DNA of 64,000 nucleotides from Streptomyces kaniharaensis. Its GTDB lineage: Bacteria > Actinomycetota > Actinomycetes > Streptomycetales > Streptomycetaceae. The notes below the pieces were generated by a model, which worked only from the letters and a program-made list of their open reading frames with translations, searched no databases and was not told the origin of the DNA. Shown here piece by piece: positions 8,801-17,552 of this stretch. Both the position numbers and the translations under genes were made by a program. Every line of letters begins with the position of its first letter. The first letter of the stretch is position 1. The stretch spans positions 5,713,501 through 5,777,500 of the forward strand of contig NZ_WBOF01000001.1 in assembly GCF_009569385.1 (NCBI RefSeq), read 5' to 3'.

Positions 8801-9345
8801 CGGGCTGCCGCCTTCCGCTGCCGGATCCGGTCCCTGACCGCCAGCCCGCCGAGGCGGCCGACGGTCCTGAAGGTGTGCGCGACGGTGCCGAGCGGCCCGG
8901 CCCCCTCCGGCGGCGTGATGCCGAGCTGGGACAGCACGCTCAGGTAGTCCGCCTGCTGCCACATCTCCACGACCCGGTCGCCGTCGAACCGGAGGATCAC
9001 GTGCTCGGTGAGCCGGGTGGAGCGGCCGGTGGGCGGGATGCCCATGAGGAACCCGCGCTGGGTGCCGGTGAGTTCACCCCGGACCAGCACCTTGTCGCCC
9101 GCCGCGACCACTTCCACGGCGCGGTACGCGAGGTCCGGGAGCGCGGCGAACATGTCCTCGGCCAGCTTCCGCAGACCGGGCGTGCCCTTGATCACCGGCT
9201 GGCCCGGAAGCGGCAGGTGCGTCACCACCTCGCTGCCGAAGTGGCGGTCGATCACCCCGACGTCCCTCCTGTTCCACAGGTCGTCAAGGATCCTGGGACC
9301 GAGCTCTCTCGGGCCCAGGGCCCGGCCGTCCCGACTGGAGTCCAT
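8797..9345 (-). CDS. SnoaL-like (NTF2-fold) protein, first gene of the leftward operon
   Basis: This 182-residue paralogue has MGIPPTGRSTRLTE in the central loop and VEMWQQADYLSVLSQLGI at the end, closest in layout to the divergent gene at 9598. The ATG at 9345 is preceded by GAAAGG. The frame stays open far upstream, but that part has no SnoaL character and runs into the regulatory region. It is the promoter-proximal gene of the leftward operon and overlaps the next gene by four bases. Confidence 0.85.
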   Translation of the reverse strand: MDSSRDGRALGPRELGPRILDDLWNRRDVGVIDRHFGSEVVTHLPLPGQPVIKGTPGLRKLAEDMFAALPDLAYRAVEVVAAGDKVLVRGELTGTQRGFLMGIPPTGRSTRLTEHVILRFDGDRVVEMWQQADYLSVLSQLGITPPEGAGPLGTVAHTFRTVGRLGGLAVRDRIRQRKAAAR

Positions 9346-9471
9346 CGGCTGCCTTTCTTCTTCGTCCGGTGGTGCTTCGGTGCGGTTCGCGCGGATCAGC
9401 CGGTCAGCCCGGCGCCAGACGGCGTCGGACTGCGGCGGGCGCTCGGTAACACAGAGCCGACCGGAGGGCCG

Positions 9472-9501
9472 CCGGATACACCGGGCCCCGGGTGTATCCG
9501 G
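9472..9501. promoter_or_regulatory. Perfect inverted repeat in the divergent promoter region
   Basis: Two 11-bp arms (9472-9482 CCGGATACACC and 9491-9501 GGTGTATCCGG) flank an 8-base GC spacer. The site lies about 126 bases upstream of the leftward start and 97 upstream of the rightward start, so one bound dimer could control both tailoring operons. The half-site recurs at 3259 and 22797 and in weaker form at 15232 and 15271. The TetR protein at 14290-15033 is the obvious candidate ligand. Confidence 0.6.
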
Positions 9502-9597
9502 GAGCGGGCCGCACCGATCTCTCCTGTCGGGCGGGAACCCGCCCCTGCACGCGCTGCGCGCGAGCACACCACCGCCCCCGGACCGAAGGCTGGGCAG

Positions 9598-10146
9598 ATG
9601 AGCAAGGCTGAACGGACCAACTCGGCGGGGCTCCCGCCGAGCGGTCTCAAGGACCTGGTCGAGCAGATCGCCGACCGGGTGTGGAACCGCGGTGATCTGG
9701 CCGCCGTGGACGAGCACTTCCGACCGGACTTCGTCGGGCACCTTCCGGGTGTCGCGGAGCTGCGCGGTCCCGCCGTCTACCGGCGGGTGGCGGCCGAGCG
9801 CCGCCGGGCGCTGCCCGACCTGCGGTACCGGCCCCTGCACTGCATCGGGGACGGGGACCGGGTGATGCTCCGCTCCGAGGTGCTCGGCACCCACCTCGGG
9901 AGGCTGGGCGGCATCCCGCCCACGGGCATGCGCGTCCGCACCACCGAGATGACGATCTTCCGCTTCGAGGACGGCCGCGTCGCCGAGCTGTGGCAGCAGG
10001 GGGACGACCTCGGGGTGCTGGACCAGCTCGGCCTCGTTCCGCCCGCCGGCCTGGGCGCGCTGGGCCGGGTCGGCCACGCCGTCGGCGTGACCGCCCGGCT
10101 GACCGCGCTGACCCGGCGGGCCGCCCGAGAGAGGAAGACGACGTGA
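9598..10146 (+). CDS. SnoaL-like (NTF2-fold) protein, first gene of the rightward operon
   Basis: This 182-residue paralogue has GGIPPTGMRVRTTE in the central loop, AELWQQGDDLGVLDQLGL at the end and PPAGLGALGRVGHA after it. It mirrors the gene at 8797-9345 across the shared promoter region, so the pairs on either side may come from an inverted duplication. The ATG at 9598 is chosen because it opens the family-like part; the frame is open upstream. Its TGA overlaps the GTG of the next gene. Confidence 0.85.
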   Translation: MSKAERTNSAGLPPSGLKDLVEQIADRVWNRGDLAAVDEHFRPDFVGHLPGVAELRGPAVYRRVAAERRRALPDLRYRPLHCIGDGDRVMLRSEVLGTHLGRLGGIPPTGMRVRTTEMTIFRFEDGRVAELWQQGDDLGVLDQLGLVPPAGLGALGRVGHAVGVTARLTALTRRAARERKTT

Positions 10147-10742
10147 CCCCCACCAGGACCGACCCGGCCCGGACGAGGCCGAAGACGTCCGGACAGCCCG
10201 ACCCGAAGACCCTGGCCGCCGAGTTCGGCCGTCGCCTGTTCACCGAACGCGATCTGCGCGTCATCGACGAACTCTCCCGCCCCGACGCCGTGTTCAACCT
10301 CCCGGGCCGCCCGGCACTGAACCGGGAGGGCTTCAGGGACGTGGTGCGGCAGTTGTGGCGGGCCAAGCCGGACGTCACCGTCGAGAGCCTGGACGTCTTC
10401 GCCGAGGGCCACCTGGTCGCCGCCCGGCTCCGCTTCACCGGCACCCACCTCGGCGAACTCTTCGGCGTGCCGCCCACCGGCCGCCGGGTCGCGCTGGACG
10501 AGCTGCTGGTGGAGCAGTGGGACGACCAGGGCCTCCTGGTCGAACTCTGGCAGGAGGCCGGCTACTTGAGCATGCTGACCGGGCTCGGCGTGCTGCCCGC
10601 TCCGGACGCCCGCCCGCTCCGCCGGCTGGGCCACACCCTGGCCGCCGTGCCCCGGTTCGCCCGGCTGCGGGCCAGGGCCCGTTCCGTCGACCACAACCGC
10701 GGCCTGCGCGCAGGCCGCCCGGACCGAAGCGAGGGCGCATGA
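10143..10742 (+). CDS. SnoaL-like (NTF2-fold) protein
   Basis: This 199-residue member has FGVPPTGRRVALDE in the central loop and VELWQEAGYLSMLTGLGV at the end. A basic, arginine-rich tail of about 30 residues follows. The start is the GTG at 10143, overlapping the previous stop (GTGA). Its own stop overlaps the start of the first P450, so these four rightward genes form one coupled unit. It differs from the others by its longer N- and C-termini. Confidence 0.85.
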   Translation: MTPTRTDPARTRPKTSGQPDPKTLAAEFGRRLFTERDLRVIDELSRPDAVFNLPGRPALNREGFRDVVRQLWRAKPDVTVESLDVFAEGHLVAARLRFTGTHLGELFGVPPTGRRVALDELLVEQWDDQGLLVELWQEAGYLSMLTGLGVLPAPDARPLRRLGHTLAAVPRFARLRARARSVDHNRGLRAGRPDRSEGA

Positions 10743-12121
10743 GCATGATGCTGAGCTACCGGCGTGAAGCGCCGGGCCCGGCGGGCTACCCGCTGGTGAA
10801 GTCCGGACCGGACCTCGTCCGCGACCTGGTGGGCACCTTCACCCGCGCCTGGCGCCGCTACGGCGACCTGGTGCGCTTCCAACTGCCCGGCAATCGCCAG
10901 TTGTTCCTCATCGTCGACCCGGACTGCATCAAGCACGTGCTCGACGACCACCAGCCCAACTACCCCAAGGACCCGCTCTCCGTCGGAAAGTTCGAACCCT
11001 GGGTCGGCCAGGGCCTGTTCACCAGCAACGGCGAGTTCCACTTCCGCCAGCGGCGGCTCGCCCAGCCCGCGTTCAAGGGCTCCCGGATCGCCGGCTTCGC
11101 CCCGGCGATGGTCGACGCCACGAGCGAGCTCGTCAAGGAGTGGAAGCCGCTGGCGGACGGCGCCCGGACGGTCGACATCACCCCGGAGATGATGCGGCTG
11201 GCGCTGACCATCGTCATGCAGACGCTGTTCAGCACCGACGTCAGCACCCGGGCCGGCGACCTCGCCCGTGCCGTGCGGATCTGCAACGCCTACACCAACA
11301 CCCGCCTGCAGCGGTTCGTCGAGCTGCCGGAGGTGCTGCCGAGCCGGGCCCGCCGGCAGTTCCTGGAGGCCCGCGCCCTGCTCGACGCCTTCGTCTACGG
11401 GCTGATCGCCGACCGCCGCCGGGACGGCTCCCCGCCGGACGACCTGCTCACCAGGTTCCTCACGGCGCAGGACCAGCAGACCGGCCACCGGATGAGCGAC
11501 AAGCAGTTGCGCGACGAGGTCGTCACCATGTTCCTCGGCGGGTACGAGACCACCGCGCTCTCCCTGGTCTGGGCGTTCTCCCTGCTCTCCCGGCACCCCG
11601 GGACCGAGCGCCGGATCCGGGCCGAGCTCGCCGAGGTCTGCGGCGATCGCGAGCCCGCTGCCGGTGACCTTCCCCAACTCCGGTACCTGCGCGCCTTCTT
11701 CCAGGAGGTGCTGCGCCTCTACCCGTCCGTGTGGACGCTCTCGCGCAGCCCAGTCGAGGACGACGAGATCGGCGGCTACCGCATCCCCGCGGGCTCCCAG
11801 GTGTTCATCAGCCCCTACCTGATGCACCGTCACCCGAAGTACTGGCCCAACCCGGAGGGCTTCCGGCCCGAGCGGTTCGAGCAGAGCGCCACCGGGGGCG
11901 GGCCGCTGTACGCCTACATCCCGTTCTCGCGCGGCCCCCGGCTGTGCCCCGGCTCGTCGGTCGCAGTTCTGGAGGCCCCGCTGGTGATCGCCCGGATCCT
12001 CCAGTCCTACCGGCTGACCCTCGCCCCGGGCCACGTCTGCGAGCCGACCTCGAACGTCTTCCTGTACCCGCGCGACGGCATGCCGATGCGGATCCAGCAC
12101 GTGCGGACGGTGGCCGGGTGA
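10739..12121 (+). CDS. Cytochrome P450 1
   Basis: This 460-residue P450 has all the usual landmarks: the I-helix oxygen motif GGYETTA (Glu270, Thr271), the K-helix ExxR within FFQEVLRLYP, the PERF region and the heme loop PFSRGPRLCPG with Cys403 as the iron ligand. The FFQEVLRLYPS context and length resemble the CYP102/CYP4-like bacterial P450s that often act on fatty chains rather than the short macrolide-type enzymes; this is a family impression only. It overlaps the previous and next genes. No dedicated P450 ferredoxin is adjacent; a Rieske protein (738-1076) and a flavin reductase (24416-24964) are the only redox partners in the cluster. Confidence 0.92.
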   Translation: MSMMLSYRREAPGPAGYPLVKSGPDLVRDLVGTFTRAWRRYGDLVRFQLPGNRQLFLIVDPDCIKHVLDDHQPNYPKDPLSVGKFEPWVGQGLFTSNGEFHFRQRRLAQPAFKGSRIAGFAPAMVDATSELVKEWKPLADGARTVDITPEMMRLALTIVMQTLFSTDVSTRAGDLARAVRICNAYTNTRLQRFVELPEVLPSRARRQFLEARALLDAFVYGLIADRRRDGSPPDDLLTRFLTAQDQQTGHRMSDKQLRDEVVTMFLGGYETTALSLVWAFSLLSRHPGTERRIRAELAEVCGDREPAAGDLPQLRYLRAFFQEVLRLYPSVWTLSRSPVEDDEIGGYRIPAGSQVFISPYLMHRHPKYWPNPEGFRPERFEQSATGGGPLYAYIPFSRGPRLCPGSSVAVLEAPLVIARILQSYRLTLAPGHVCEPTSNVFLYPRDGMPMRIQHVRTVAG

Positions 12122-13638
12122 TGGCGGCGACCTCCTCGGTGCCGCGGCCCGGCCCGCCTGGCCCGCGCGGGCTGCCGCTCCTCGGCTCGGCGCTGGACTT
12201 CCGCCGCGATCCGCTGCGGACCTTCGTCGCCGCCTGGCGCGACCACGGCGACCTCGTCCGCTTCCGCGGGCCCGTCCCCGTGATCCTGGTGACCCACCCC
12301 GACCACCTCAAGCACATCCTCGCCGACAACTTCGCCAACTATCCCCACCCGGACGACTTCAACCGCAAGGTGAGCGTCTCCGTGGGGGAGGGCCTGGTCA
12401 CCAGCGAGGGCGAGGAGTGGCAGCGGCAGCGCCGCACCGTGGCCCCCTCCTTCCGTCGCGAGTCACTGGAACGCTTCGCCGGGGTGATGGCCGACAGTGC
12501 GGGCCGCATGCTGGACCGCTGGGAGGCGACCCACCGCCGCGGCGCCTCGCTGGACGCCCGGGTCGAGATGCAGAGTCTCACCCTGGAGATCCTGGCGCGC
12601 TGCCTGTTCCGGGCCGACTGGTCCGCCGACGCACTGGCCCTCGGCGATGCCGTTCGGATCCAACTGGAGCACATCAACGCCAAGTTGATCTCCGTCGCGG
12701 ACCTGCCGGAACGGGTGCCCACCCGGCGCAACCGGGAGTTCCTGGCGGCCCGCAGGGTCCTCGACGAGACGGTGTACCGGCTCATCGCCGAGCGCCGGCG
12801 CCATCCCGACCAGGGCGCCGACGCCGACCTGCTGTCCATGCTGATGCACACCGCCGACCCGGAGACCGGGCAGCTCATGACCGATCGTCAACTCAGGGAC
12901 CAGGTGATGACGCTGTTCATCGCCGGCCACGAGACCGTCGCCGCCACGCTGTCCTGGATCTGCTACCTGCTCTCCGCCCAGCCGGCCGCCACCCAGCGGG
13001 CCCGGCAGGAGGTGTTCCAGGTGCTCGGCGACCGTCCGCCGACCATGGCCGACCTGCCCCAGCTGAAGTACCTCAAGCTCTTCGTCCAGGAGGCACTGCG
13101 GCTCTACCCGCCGCTGTGGCAGGTCGCCCGCATGCCGCTGCGCGACGACCGGCTCGGCGGCTACCACATCCCGGCCGGCTCGTTCCTGCTGCTCAACACC
13201 TACATCACCCACCGCAACCCGGAGTTCTGGGACAACCCCGAGGGCTTCGACCCCGAGCGCTTCACCCGGGAGCGCTCGGCCGGGCGGCCGCGCTACGCCT
13301 ACGTCCCGTACGTCGGCGGCCCGCGGAACTGCGTGGGGCTGGCCTTCGCCAACATGGAGCTCACCATCGTGCTGGCCTCGCTCCTCCAGCGCTACCACCT
13401 GAACCTCGTCCCGGGGCACCCGATCGTCATGCAGCCGGACATCTCGCTGCGCGCCCGGTACGGGATCCGGATGACCCTGCGCGAGGTCACCGCCGAGGAA
13501 CGCTCGACCGCCGGCGAGCCCGCCCCGGTCGTCGTACCGGCGGACGAGCCCGCACCGGGCGCCGGCTGCCCGGTGGCACACGGGCGGGCCGAGCCGCAGC
13601 AGGCTCCGGTCTGCCCGTACCGGCCCGCGGCGGACTGA
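12121..13638 (+). CDS. Cytochrome P450 2
   Basis: This 505-residue P450 belongs to the same broad type as its neighbour. It has I-helix AGHETVAAT (Glu271, Thr272), ExxR in FVQEALRLYPP and heme loop PYVGGPRNCVG with Cys404. The last 50 residues are an acidic, proline-rich tail with GCPVAHG and VCPYRP. Cys-containing tails of this kind occur in some bacterial P450s, with unclear function. The start ATG overlaps the preceding stop in TGATG. It ends the rightward tailoring operon, followed by a strong hairpin. Confidence 0.92.
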   Translation: MAATSSVPRPGPPGPRGLPLLGSALDFRRDPLRTFVAAWRDHGDLVRFRGPVPVILVTHPDHLKHILADNFANYPHPDDFNRKVSVSVGEGLVTSEGEEWQRQRRTVAPSFRRESLERFAGVMADSAGRMLDRWEATHRRGASLDARVEMQSLTLEILARCLFRADWSADALALGDAVRIQLEHINAKLISVADLPERVPTRRNREFLAARRVLDETVYRLIAERRRHPDQGADADLLSMLMHTADPETGQLMTDRQLRDQVMTLFIAGHETVAATLSWICYLLSAQPAATQRARQEVFQVLGDRPPTMADLPQLKYLKLFVQEALRLYPPLWQVARMPLRDDRLGGYHIPAGSFLLLNTYITHRNPEFWDNPEGFDPERFTRERSAGRPRYAYVPYVGGPRNCVGLAFANMELTIVLASLLQRYHLNLVPGHPIVMQPDISLRARYGIRMTLREVTAEERSTAGEPAPVVVPADEPAPGAGCPVAHGRAEPQQAPVCPYRPAAD

Positions 13639-13651
13639 GCGCCCGCACGTC

Positions 13652-13683
13652 TGCGGCCCCTTCCCGTTCGGGGAGGGGCCGCA
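13652..13683. terminator. Bidirectional terminator between P450 2 and the SRPBCC gene
   Basis: A 14-bp, nearly perfect GC-rich stem (13652-13665 with 13670-13683) around a 4-base loop lies between two convergent genes. It could stop both transcripts. Confidence 0.7.
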
Positions 13684-13696
13684 CACGTACGGCGGC

Positions 13697-14254
13697 TCAG
13701 AGCTGAACGGCCTTGCGTGCCACGGCCGTCAGGATCATCTGCCGGATCAGCGAGCTGCCCAGTCGGATGCCCCACCAGTACGCGGCGAAGCGGCGCCGGG
13801 ACGCCTGGTCGGTGGCGGAGATCCGGGTCTCGCAGCGCAGCAGCGTGCCGCCGTCGGCCTCGCTGAGGATGAACGCGGACAGCGCCTTGGCGTAGCCCGG
13901 CCGGTCGAAGGCGGTGAACTCCTCGGCGGAGGTGAGTGGTTCGGGCGGTGGCACGCGGAACTGCCAGTACCGGGTGACCGCGCCCACGGCGTCGAGGTGC
14001 GGCGGCTCGTTGGCCAGGATCGTGTAGCCCCGCTGGGTCATGTGCTCGCGCAGCGTCGCGTGGTTGTCCGCGGTCTCGTGCGGGCCCCGGGAGGAGGCCA
14101 TCCGGGCGCCGAGCAGGCCCCGTACGAGCGGCAGGTCGCTGAAGCGCAGGGTCTCCAGGGCCTGCCAGACGGTGTCGGGGCTGCGCGGGATGTGGCGTTC
14201 GTGCACCAGCGTGAACTGAGGATCGGGGATGAGGCGGTCCAGCGGACCGGTCAT
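13697..14254 (-). CDS. SRPBCC-family (START-like) protein
   Basis: This 185-residue protein begins with FTLVHERHIPRSPDTVWQAL, the typical first strand and helix of the SRPBCC/Bet v 1 fold (a charged strand then a PxxVW helix). This fold includes polyketide aromatase/cyclases and many lipid-binding proteins. It resembles the short single-domain, generic type more than the didomain aromatases. It lies 35 bases downstream of the TetR gene on the same strand, so the two are likely co-transcribed. An AGGAAA ribosome site precedes the ATG at 14254. Whether it acts on the cluster product or binds a ligand for regulation is unknown. Confidence 0.7.
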   Translation of the reverse strand: MTGPLDRLIPDPQFTLVHERHIPRSPDTVWQALETLRFSDLPLVRGLLGARMASSRGPHETADNHATLREHMTQRGYTILANEPPHLDAVGAVTRYWQFRVPPPEPLTSAEEFTAFDRPGYAKALSAFILSEADGGTLLRCETRISATDQASRRRFAAYWWGIRLGSSLIRQMILTAVARKAVQL

Positions 14255-14289
14255 GGCGTTTCCTGCCTCTCGGGTGCGGCCGGCCTGCC

Positions 14290-15033
14290 CTAGCGTGGTG
14301 GCCGGTATCCGTCGGCCATGCCCAACTCGGTGCAGAGCCGGTGGAGTTCGTGTTCGAAGAAGGCCTCGGCGTCCGGCAGGACGAAGGCCAGGTGGCCCAG
14401 GACGTCGAGGCAGATCACGCCGTGGAGCCGGACCCAGCCGCTCAGCATGACCGCGATCGCCCCCACCGGCAGGTCCAACTGCCGGGAGATCCGCAGCCCG
14501 TTCAACTGCTCGACCAGCTCCGGGGCCAGTTCCGACTCGGCCGGGACGGGGAAGGGGCGCGTCAGCCAGAGTTCGAACAGCAGGCCGGCGAACGCCGAGC
14601 CGAACACCCAGCCGGCGTCCTGGGCCTCGTCGTCGCAGGCGTCGTCCGGACTCACCGGGGAGCGGCCCAGGACGAACGAGAACTCGTGGCGGTGGGACAG
14701 CGCCCAGCGCCGCAGCGCCCGTCCGGCGGCGAGCAGCCGACCGAGCGCGTCGTCCCGGGCCGCCCCGTCGTCCGCGCCGGTGAGCACCGCCCGGGCGGCC
14801 TCGGCGAAGACGTCCGCGCGCAGCGCCCTGATGAGCAACTCGTGCGAGGTGAAGTAGCGGTACACCGCCGGGGCGGTCATCCCCATCTCCCGCGCGATGG
14901 CACGGATGGTGACACCGGACTCGCCCTCGCCGGCGAGCAGTTCGCGTCCCACGGACTTGATCTCGGCGATCGTCGCCTGCCGCGCGCGCTCCCTGCGCGT
15001 GAGCACCGGCGCTTCCGCCACCTGCCTGACCAT
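14290..15033 (-). CDS. TetR-family regulator of the cluster (candidate)
   Basis: This 247-residue protein has the TetR N-terminal DNA-binding domain: TIRAIAREMGMTAPAVYRYFTSHELLI at about residues 42-68 contains the helix-turn-helix and YRYF helix 4. The C-terminal ligand-binding part contains the WALSHRHEF and LHG segments of the WHG-type domain. It lies divergent to the synthase genes, between the tailoring and assembly arms. This placement makes it the likely pathway-specific regulator, probably responding to product or intermediate. Just upstream of its start is a 10-bp palindrome ACCGATCGGT (15060-15069), a second candidate operator besides the GTGTATCC motif. Confidence 0.85.
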   Translation of the reverse strand: MVRQVAEAPVLTRRERARQATIAEIKSVGRELLAGEGESGVTIRAIAREMGMTAPAVYRYFTSHELLIRALRADVFAEAARAVLTGADDGAARDDALGRLLAAGRALRRWALSHRHEFSFVLGRSPVSPDDACDDEAQDAGWVFGSAFAGLLFELWLTRPFPVPAESELAPELVEQLNGLRISRQLDLPVGAIAVMLSGWVRLHGVICLDVLGHLAFVLPDAEAFFEHELHRLCTELGMADGYRPPR

Positions 15034-15355
15034 CGAGCCTTCTCCACTCCGCCAGGCCGACCGATCGGTAACCGGACCTCAGTCTAGCGGCTATCGCCAA
15101 AGTGAAAACCCGTGCCGGAACTGACAGATGTTCGCGGATCGGCGTGCGTCGGGTCGGCGCGCTCTGTCATGGTGAAACTCCCTGGTCCGTGCGATGCCGT
15201 CTCCCAGAGGAGATCTGCGCCGCAGTCCGGCGGATACGCCCACCACACCGGCCGACCGGTTCGGATCCGCCTGTATCCGCCGGCCGCACCGCTGGATCTG
15301 TTCTGGTGCAGCGCCGCCGCCTACGTGCGGCGCACCGACGGGAGGGGGACCCGGC
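15034..15355. promoter_or_regulatory. Divergent promoter region between the TetR gene and the synthase operon
   Basis: This 322-base gap holds the ACCGATCGGT palindrome (15060-15069) near the TetR start and two imperfect copies of the cluster motif in inverted orientation: GGATACGC at 15232-15239 and CTGTATCC at 15271-15278. No protein-coding signal is convincing. A GGGAGGGGG ribosome site close to 15340-15348 serves the acpS-like gene. Confidence 0.45.
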
Positions 15356-15802
15356 GTGCGAATCGCCATGGGGGTGGACCTGGTGGAGATCGACCGGTTG
15401 GACGGCCTGCTCGCGCGCAACAGCGGCGCGGAGCGGGACATCTTCACCGAGGACGAGATCGCGTACTGCCAGGGCAAACGCAACCGTCCGGCCCACCTCG
15501 CCGCCCGGTTCGCCGCCAAGGAGGCGGTGCTCAAGGCGCTCGGGACGGGGCTGGGCCCCGGTCAGGCCTGGACGGACGTCGAGGTGGTCGCCACCCCGCT
15601 CGGCCCGCCGCGCGTGCGTCTGAGCGGGGTCACCGCGCAGCACTGCCTCCGGGCGGGCTGGGCCGGGGCCCAGGTCTCGCTCTCGCACACCGGCGGCTAC
15701 GCCCTCGCCCAGGCCGTACTGCTTCCCGCCCATGGCGGCCCTGCCCAGGACGGTCCGTCGCCGGACGGCCCCGCCCAGGACACCGCGCACGACGAAGGAT
15801 GA
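15356..15802 (+). CDS. Holo-ACP synthase (AcpS-type phosphopantetheinyl transferase)
   Basis: This 148-residue protein has the AcpS signatures GVDLVEIDRL at the N-terminus, FAAKEAVLKALGTG in the middle (the magnesium and CoA-binding helix) and SLSHTGGYALA. AcpS moves 4'-phosphopantetheine from CoA to the serine of an ACP. Its target here would be Ser43 of the ACP at 22877. A dedicated copy next to the synthase indicates that the ACP may not be well served by the housekeeping enzyme. The start is the GTG at 15356, eight bases after the ribosome site. The C-terminal 25 residues are a low-complexity Gly/Pro/Asp tail. Confidence 0.92.
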   Translation: MRIAMGVDLVEIDRLDGLLARNSGAERDIFTEDEIAYCQGKRNRPAHLAARFAAKEAVLKALGTGLGPGQAWTDVEVVATPLGPPRVRLSGVTAQHCLRAGWAGAQVSLSHTGGYALAQAVLLPAHGGPAQDGPSPDGPAQDTAHDEG

Positions 15803-15804
15803 CC

Positions 15805-16269
15805 ATGCGCTTCCATCTCATCGACCGGATCGACGCCCTGGAACCGGGCCGAGCCGTCCGCGCCCGCAAGGTGACCTCCCGGCTGGAGGACCACTGGCGG
15901 GACACCGGCCGCGGCCCGGAAATGCCCGCCCCGCTGGTGCTGGAGGCGCTCTGCCAGGCCGGCACCTGGCTCATCATGATCACCACCGACCTGCGCCGCC
16001 GGGCCGCGCTGCTGTCCGTCGACGGGGTGGCCTTCCACGGCCCCGTCCGCCCCGGCGACATCATCGAACTTGTCGGCACCGTCGAGTCGTTGGGCGACGA
16101 GACCGCCGTCCTGAGCGGTACGGCCACAGTGGACGGACGCCTGGTGATGACCGCCGACGCGGTCATGTGCGCGCTGCTGCCCGCCGACGAGCTGGAGGAC
16201 CTGGAGGCCACCCGGCTGCTGGAGCGCCGCCTCACCCGCGGCCTGTCCGACGCGGCCGGTGCCCGATGA
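15805..16269 (+). CDS. FabZ-like hotdog-fold protein 1 (dehydratase subunit, His missing)
   Basis: This 154-residue hotdog-fold protein aligns with FabZ: FHLIDRI at the start, MPAPLVLEALCQAG for the central helix with the catalytic Glu of LEA, then PVRPGDIIEL. The FabZ GHFP motif is replaced by a segment DHWRDTGRGP, and in the gap-free alignment the catalytic His position is Asp. It would thus not be a complete dehydratase alone. The start at 15805 fits the GAAGGA ribosome site (six-base spacing) better than the ATG at 15799, which overlaps the acpS stop. It overlaps the next gene by four bases. It may pair with the second hotdog protein (17549-17995). Confidence 0.8.
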   Translation: MRFHLIDRIDALEPGRAVRARKVTSRLEDHWRDTGRGPEMPAPLVLEALCQAGTWLIMITTDLRRRAALLSVDGVAFHGPVRPGDIIELVGTVESLGDETAVLSGTATVDGRLVMTADAVMCALLPADELEDLEATRLLERRLTRGLSDAAGAR

Positions 16270-17552
16270 GCCGGGTCGCGATCACCGGGATCGGCGCGGT
16301 CACCCCGCTCGGCAACGACGCGCCGACCACCTGGCAGGCGCTCGCCGAGGGGCGCAGCGGGGTCGGCCCGCTGCGGACCTTCGACGCCTCGACCATGCCG
16401 GTGCGGATCGCCGGCCAGGTCAGGGACTTCGCCCCGGACACCGCCGGCCCGGCGCGCGAGCGCCGCCACCTCTCCCGCGCCGCGCTGTTCGCCGCGGCCG
16501 CCGCCCGGGAGGCGCTGCGCGACGCCGGGGAGTGGGAGGCCACCGGTCCGTACCGCCGCGGAGTGGCCGTGGCCGGCACCGTCGGCCGCCCGGAGCTGCA
16601 GGAACTCGTCGACATGTCACACCAGTTGGAGTCGAGCGGCTGCCGCGACCTGTACCGGCAGGCCCCGGTGGACGTGCTCCGGCGCAACCAGAACCTCGGC
16701 ACCCGGGCGGTGGCCGGGGCCGCCGGGGCCCGCGGACCGATGCTGAGCCTGAGCACCGCCTGCGCCGGCGCGGCGCACGCGATCGGCGAGGCCTACCGGG
16801 CGATCCAGGACGGCGACGCGGCGCTGATGGTGGCCGGCGGCTTCGACGCCCTCACCACGTGGATGGACGTGGTCGGCTTCTCGCTGCTCGGCGCGCTCAC
16901 GGACCGCTGGAACGACCGGCCCGAGCGTGCCTCCCGGCCCTTCGACGCCGACCGGTCGGGCTTCGTGCTCGGCGAGGGCGCGGTCTTCGCCGTCCTGGAG
17001 GGCTGGGACACCGCCGTGGCCCGCGGCGCCCGGATCCACGCCGAACTGGTGGGCTACGGCTCGACCCTGAACGCCTACCGGATCACCGATTCGCCACCGG
17101 ACGGCGGCGGCGCCATCGCGGCCATGCGGGACGCGCTCGCCGAGTCCGGGCTCGGGCCGGACGGCATCGACTACGTCGTCGCGCACGGCACGAGCACCCC
17201 GGGCAACGACCTCAGCGAGACCGTCGCGATCAAGGAGGTGTTCCGGGAGCATGCCCACGACCTGCTGGTCAGCTCGCCCAAGTCGATGACCGGGCACCTG
17301 ACTTCGGCCGCCGCCGGGGTCAACCTGGTCGCCGCGCTCGGCGCGATCCGGGAGGGCGTGGTCCCGCCCACCGTCAACCTCGACCACCCCGATCCCAGGC
17401 TCGACCTCGACTACGTACCGAACCGCGCCCGCGCCCGGCAGGTCCGCGCGGCGCTGGTGAACGCCTTCGCCTTCGGCGGCACCAACGCCTGCTTCGTGGT
17501 CCGCGCTCCCGGCCACGAGCCGCAACCCTCGCCAGCCCAGGAGGAATCGTGA
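16266..17552 (+). CDS. Ketosynthase 1 (active-site complete, FabF/KSalpha type)
   Basis: This 428-residue ketosynthase has the full Cys-His-His set: Cys166 in LSTACAGAAHAIG, His307 in VAHGTSTPGND and His344 in SPKSMTGHL, with Lys339. The C-terminal NAFAFGGTNACF glycine loop is intact. It catalyses decarboxylative condensation of malonyl-ACP with the growing chain. It is followed, after a dehydratase gene, by a Cys-less ketosynthase-like protein, so the two probably form a KS/chain-length-factor heterodimer. The start ATG overlaps the previous stop. Confidence 0.93.
   Translation: MSRVAITGIGAVTPLGNDAPTTWQALAEGRSGVGPLRTFDASTMPVRIAGQVRDFAPDTAGPARERRHLSRAALFAAAAAREALRDAGEWEATGPYRRGVAVAGTVGRPELQELVDMSHQLESSGCRDLYRQAPVDVLRRNQNLGTRAVAGAAGARGPMLSLSTACAGAAHAIGEAYRAIQDGDAALMVAGGFDALTTWMDVVGFSLLGALTDRWNDRPERASRPFDADRSGFVLGEGAVFAVLEGWDTAVARGARIHAELVGYGSTLNAYRITDSPPDGGGAIAAMRDALAESGLGPDGIDYVVAHGTSTPGNDLSETVAIKEVFREHAHDLLVSSPKSMTGHLTSAAAGVNLVAALGAIREGVVPPTVNLDHPDPRLDLDYVPNRARARQVRAALVNAFAFGGTNACFVVRAPGHEPQPSPAQEES

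Noticed and set aside
13697..14254. SRPBCC gene as evidence of an aromatic type II polyketide
   Set aside because: It is a generic single-domain START-like protein co-oriented with TetR, and the cluster has dehydratases and a KR but no canonical aromatase/cyclase set. An aromatic product is therefore not supported.
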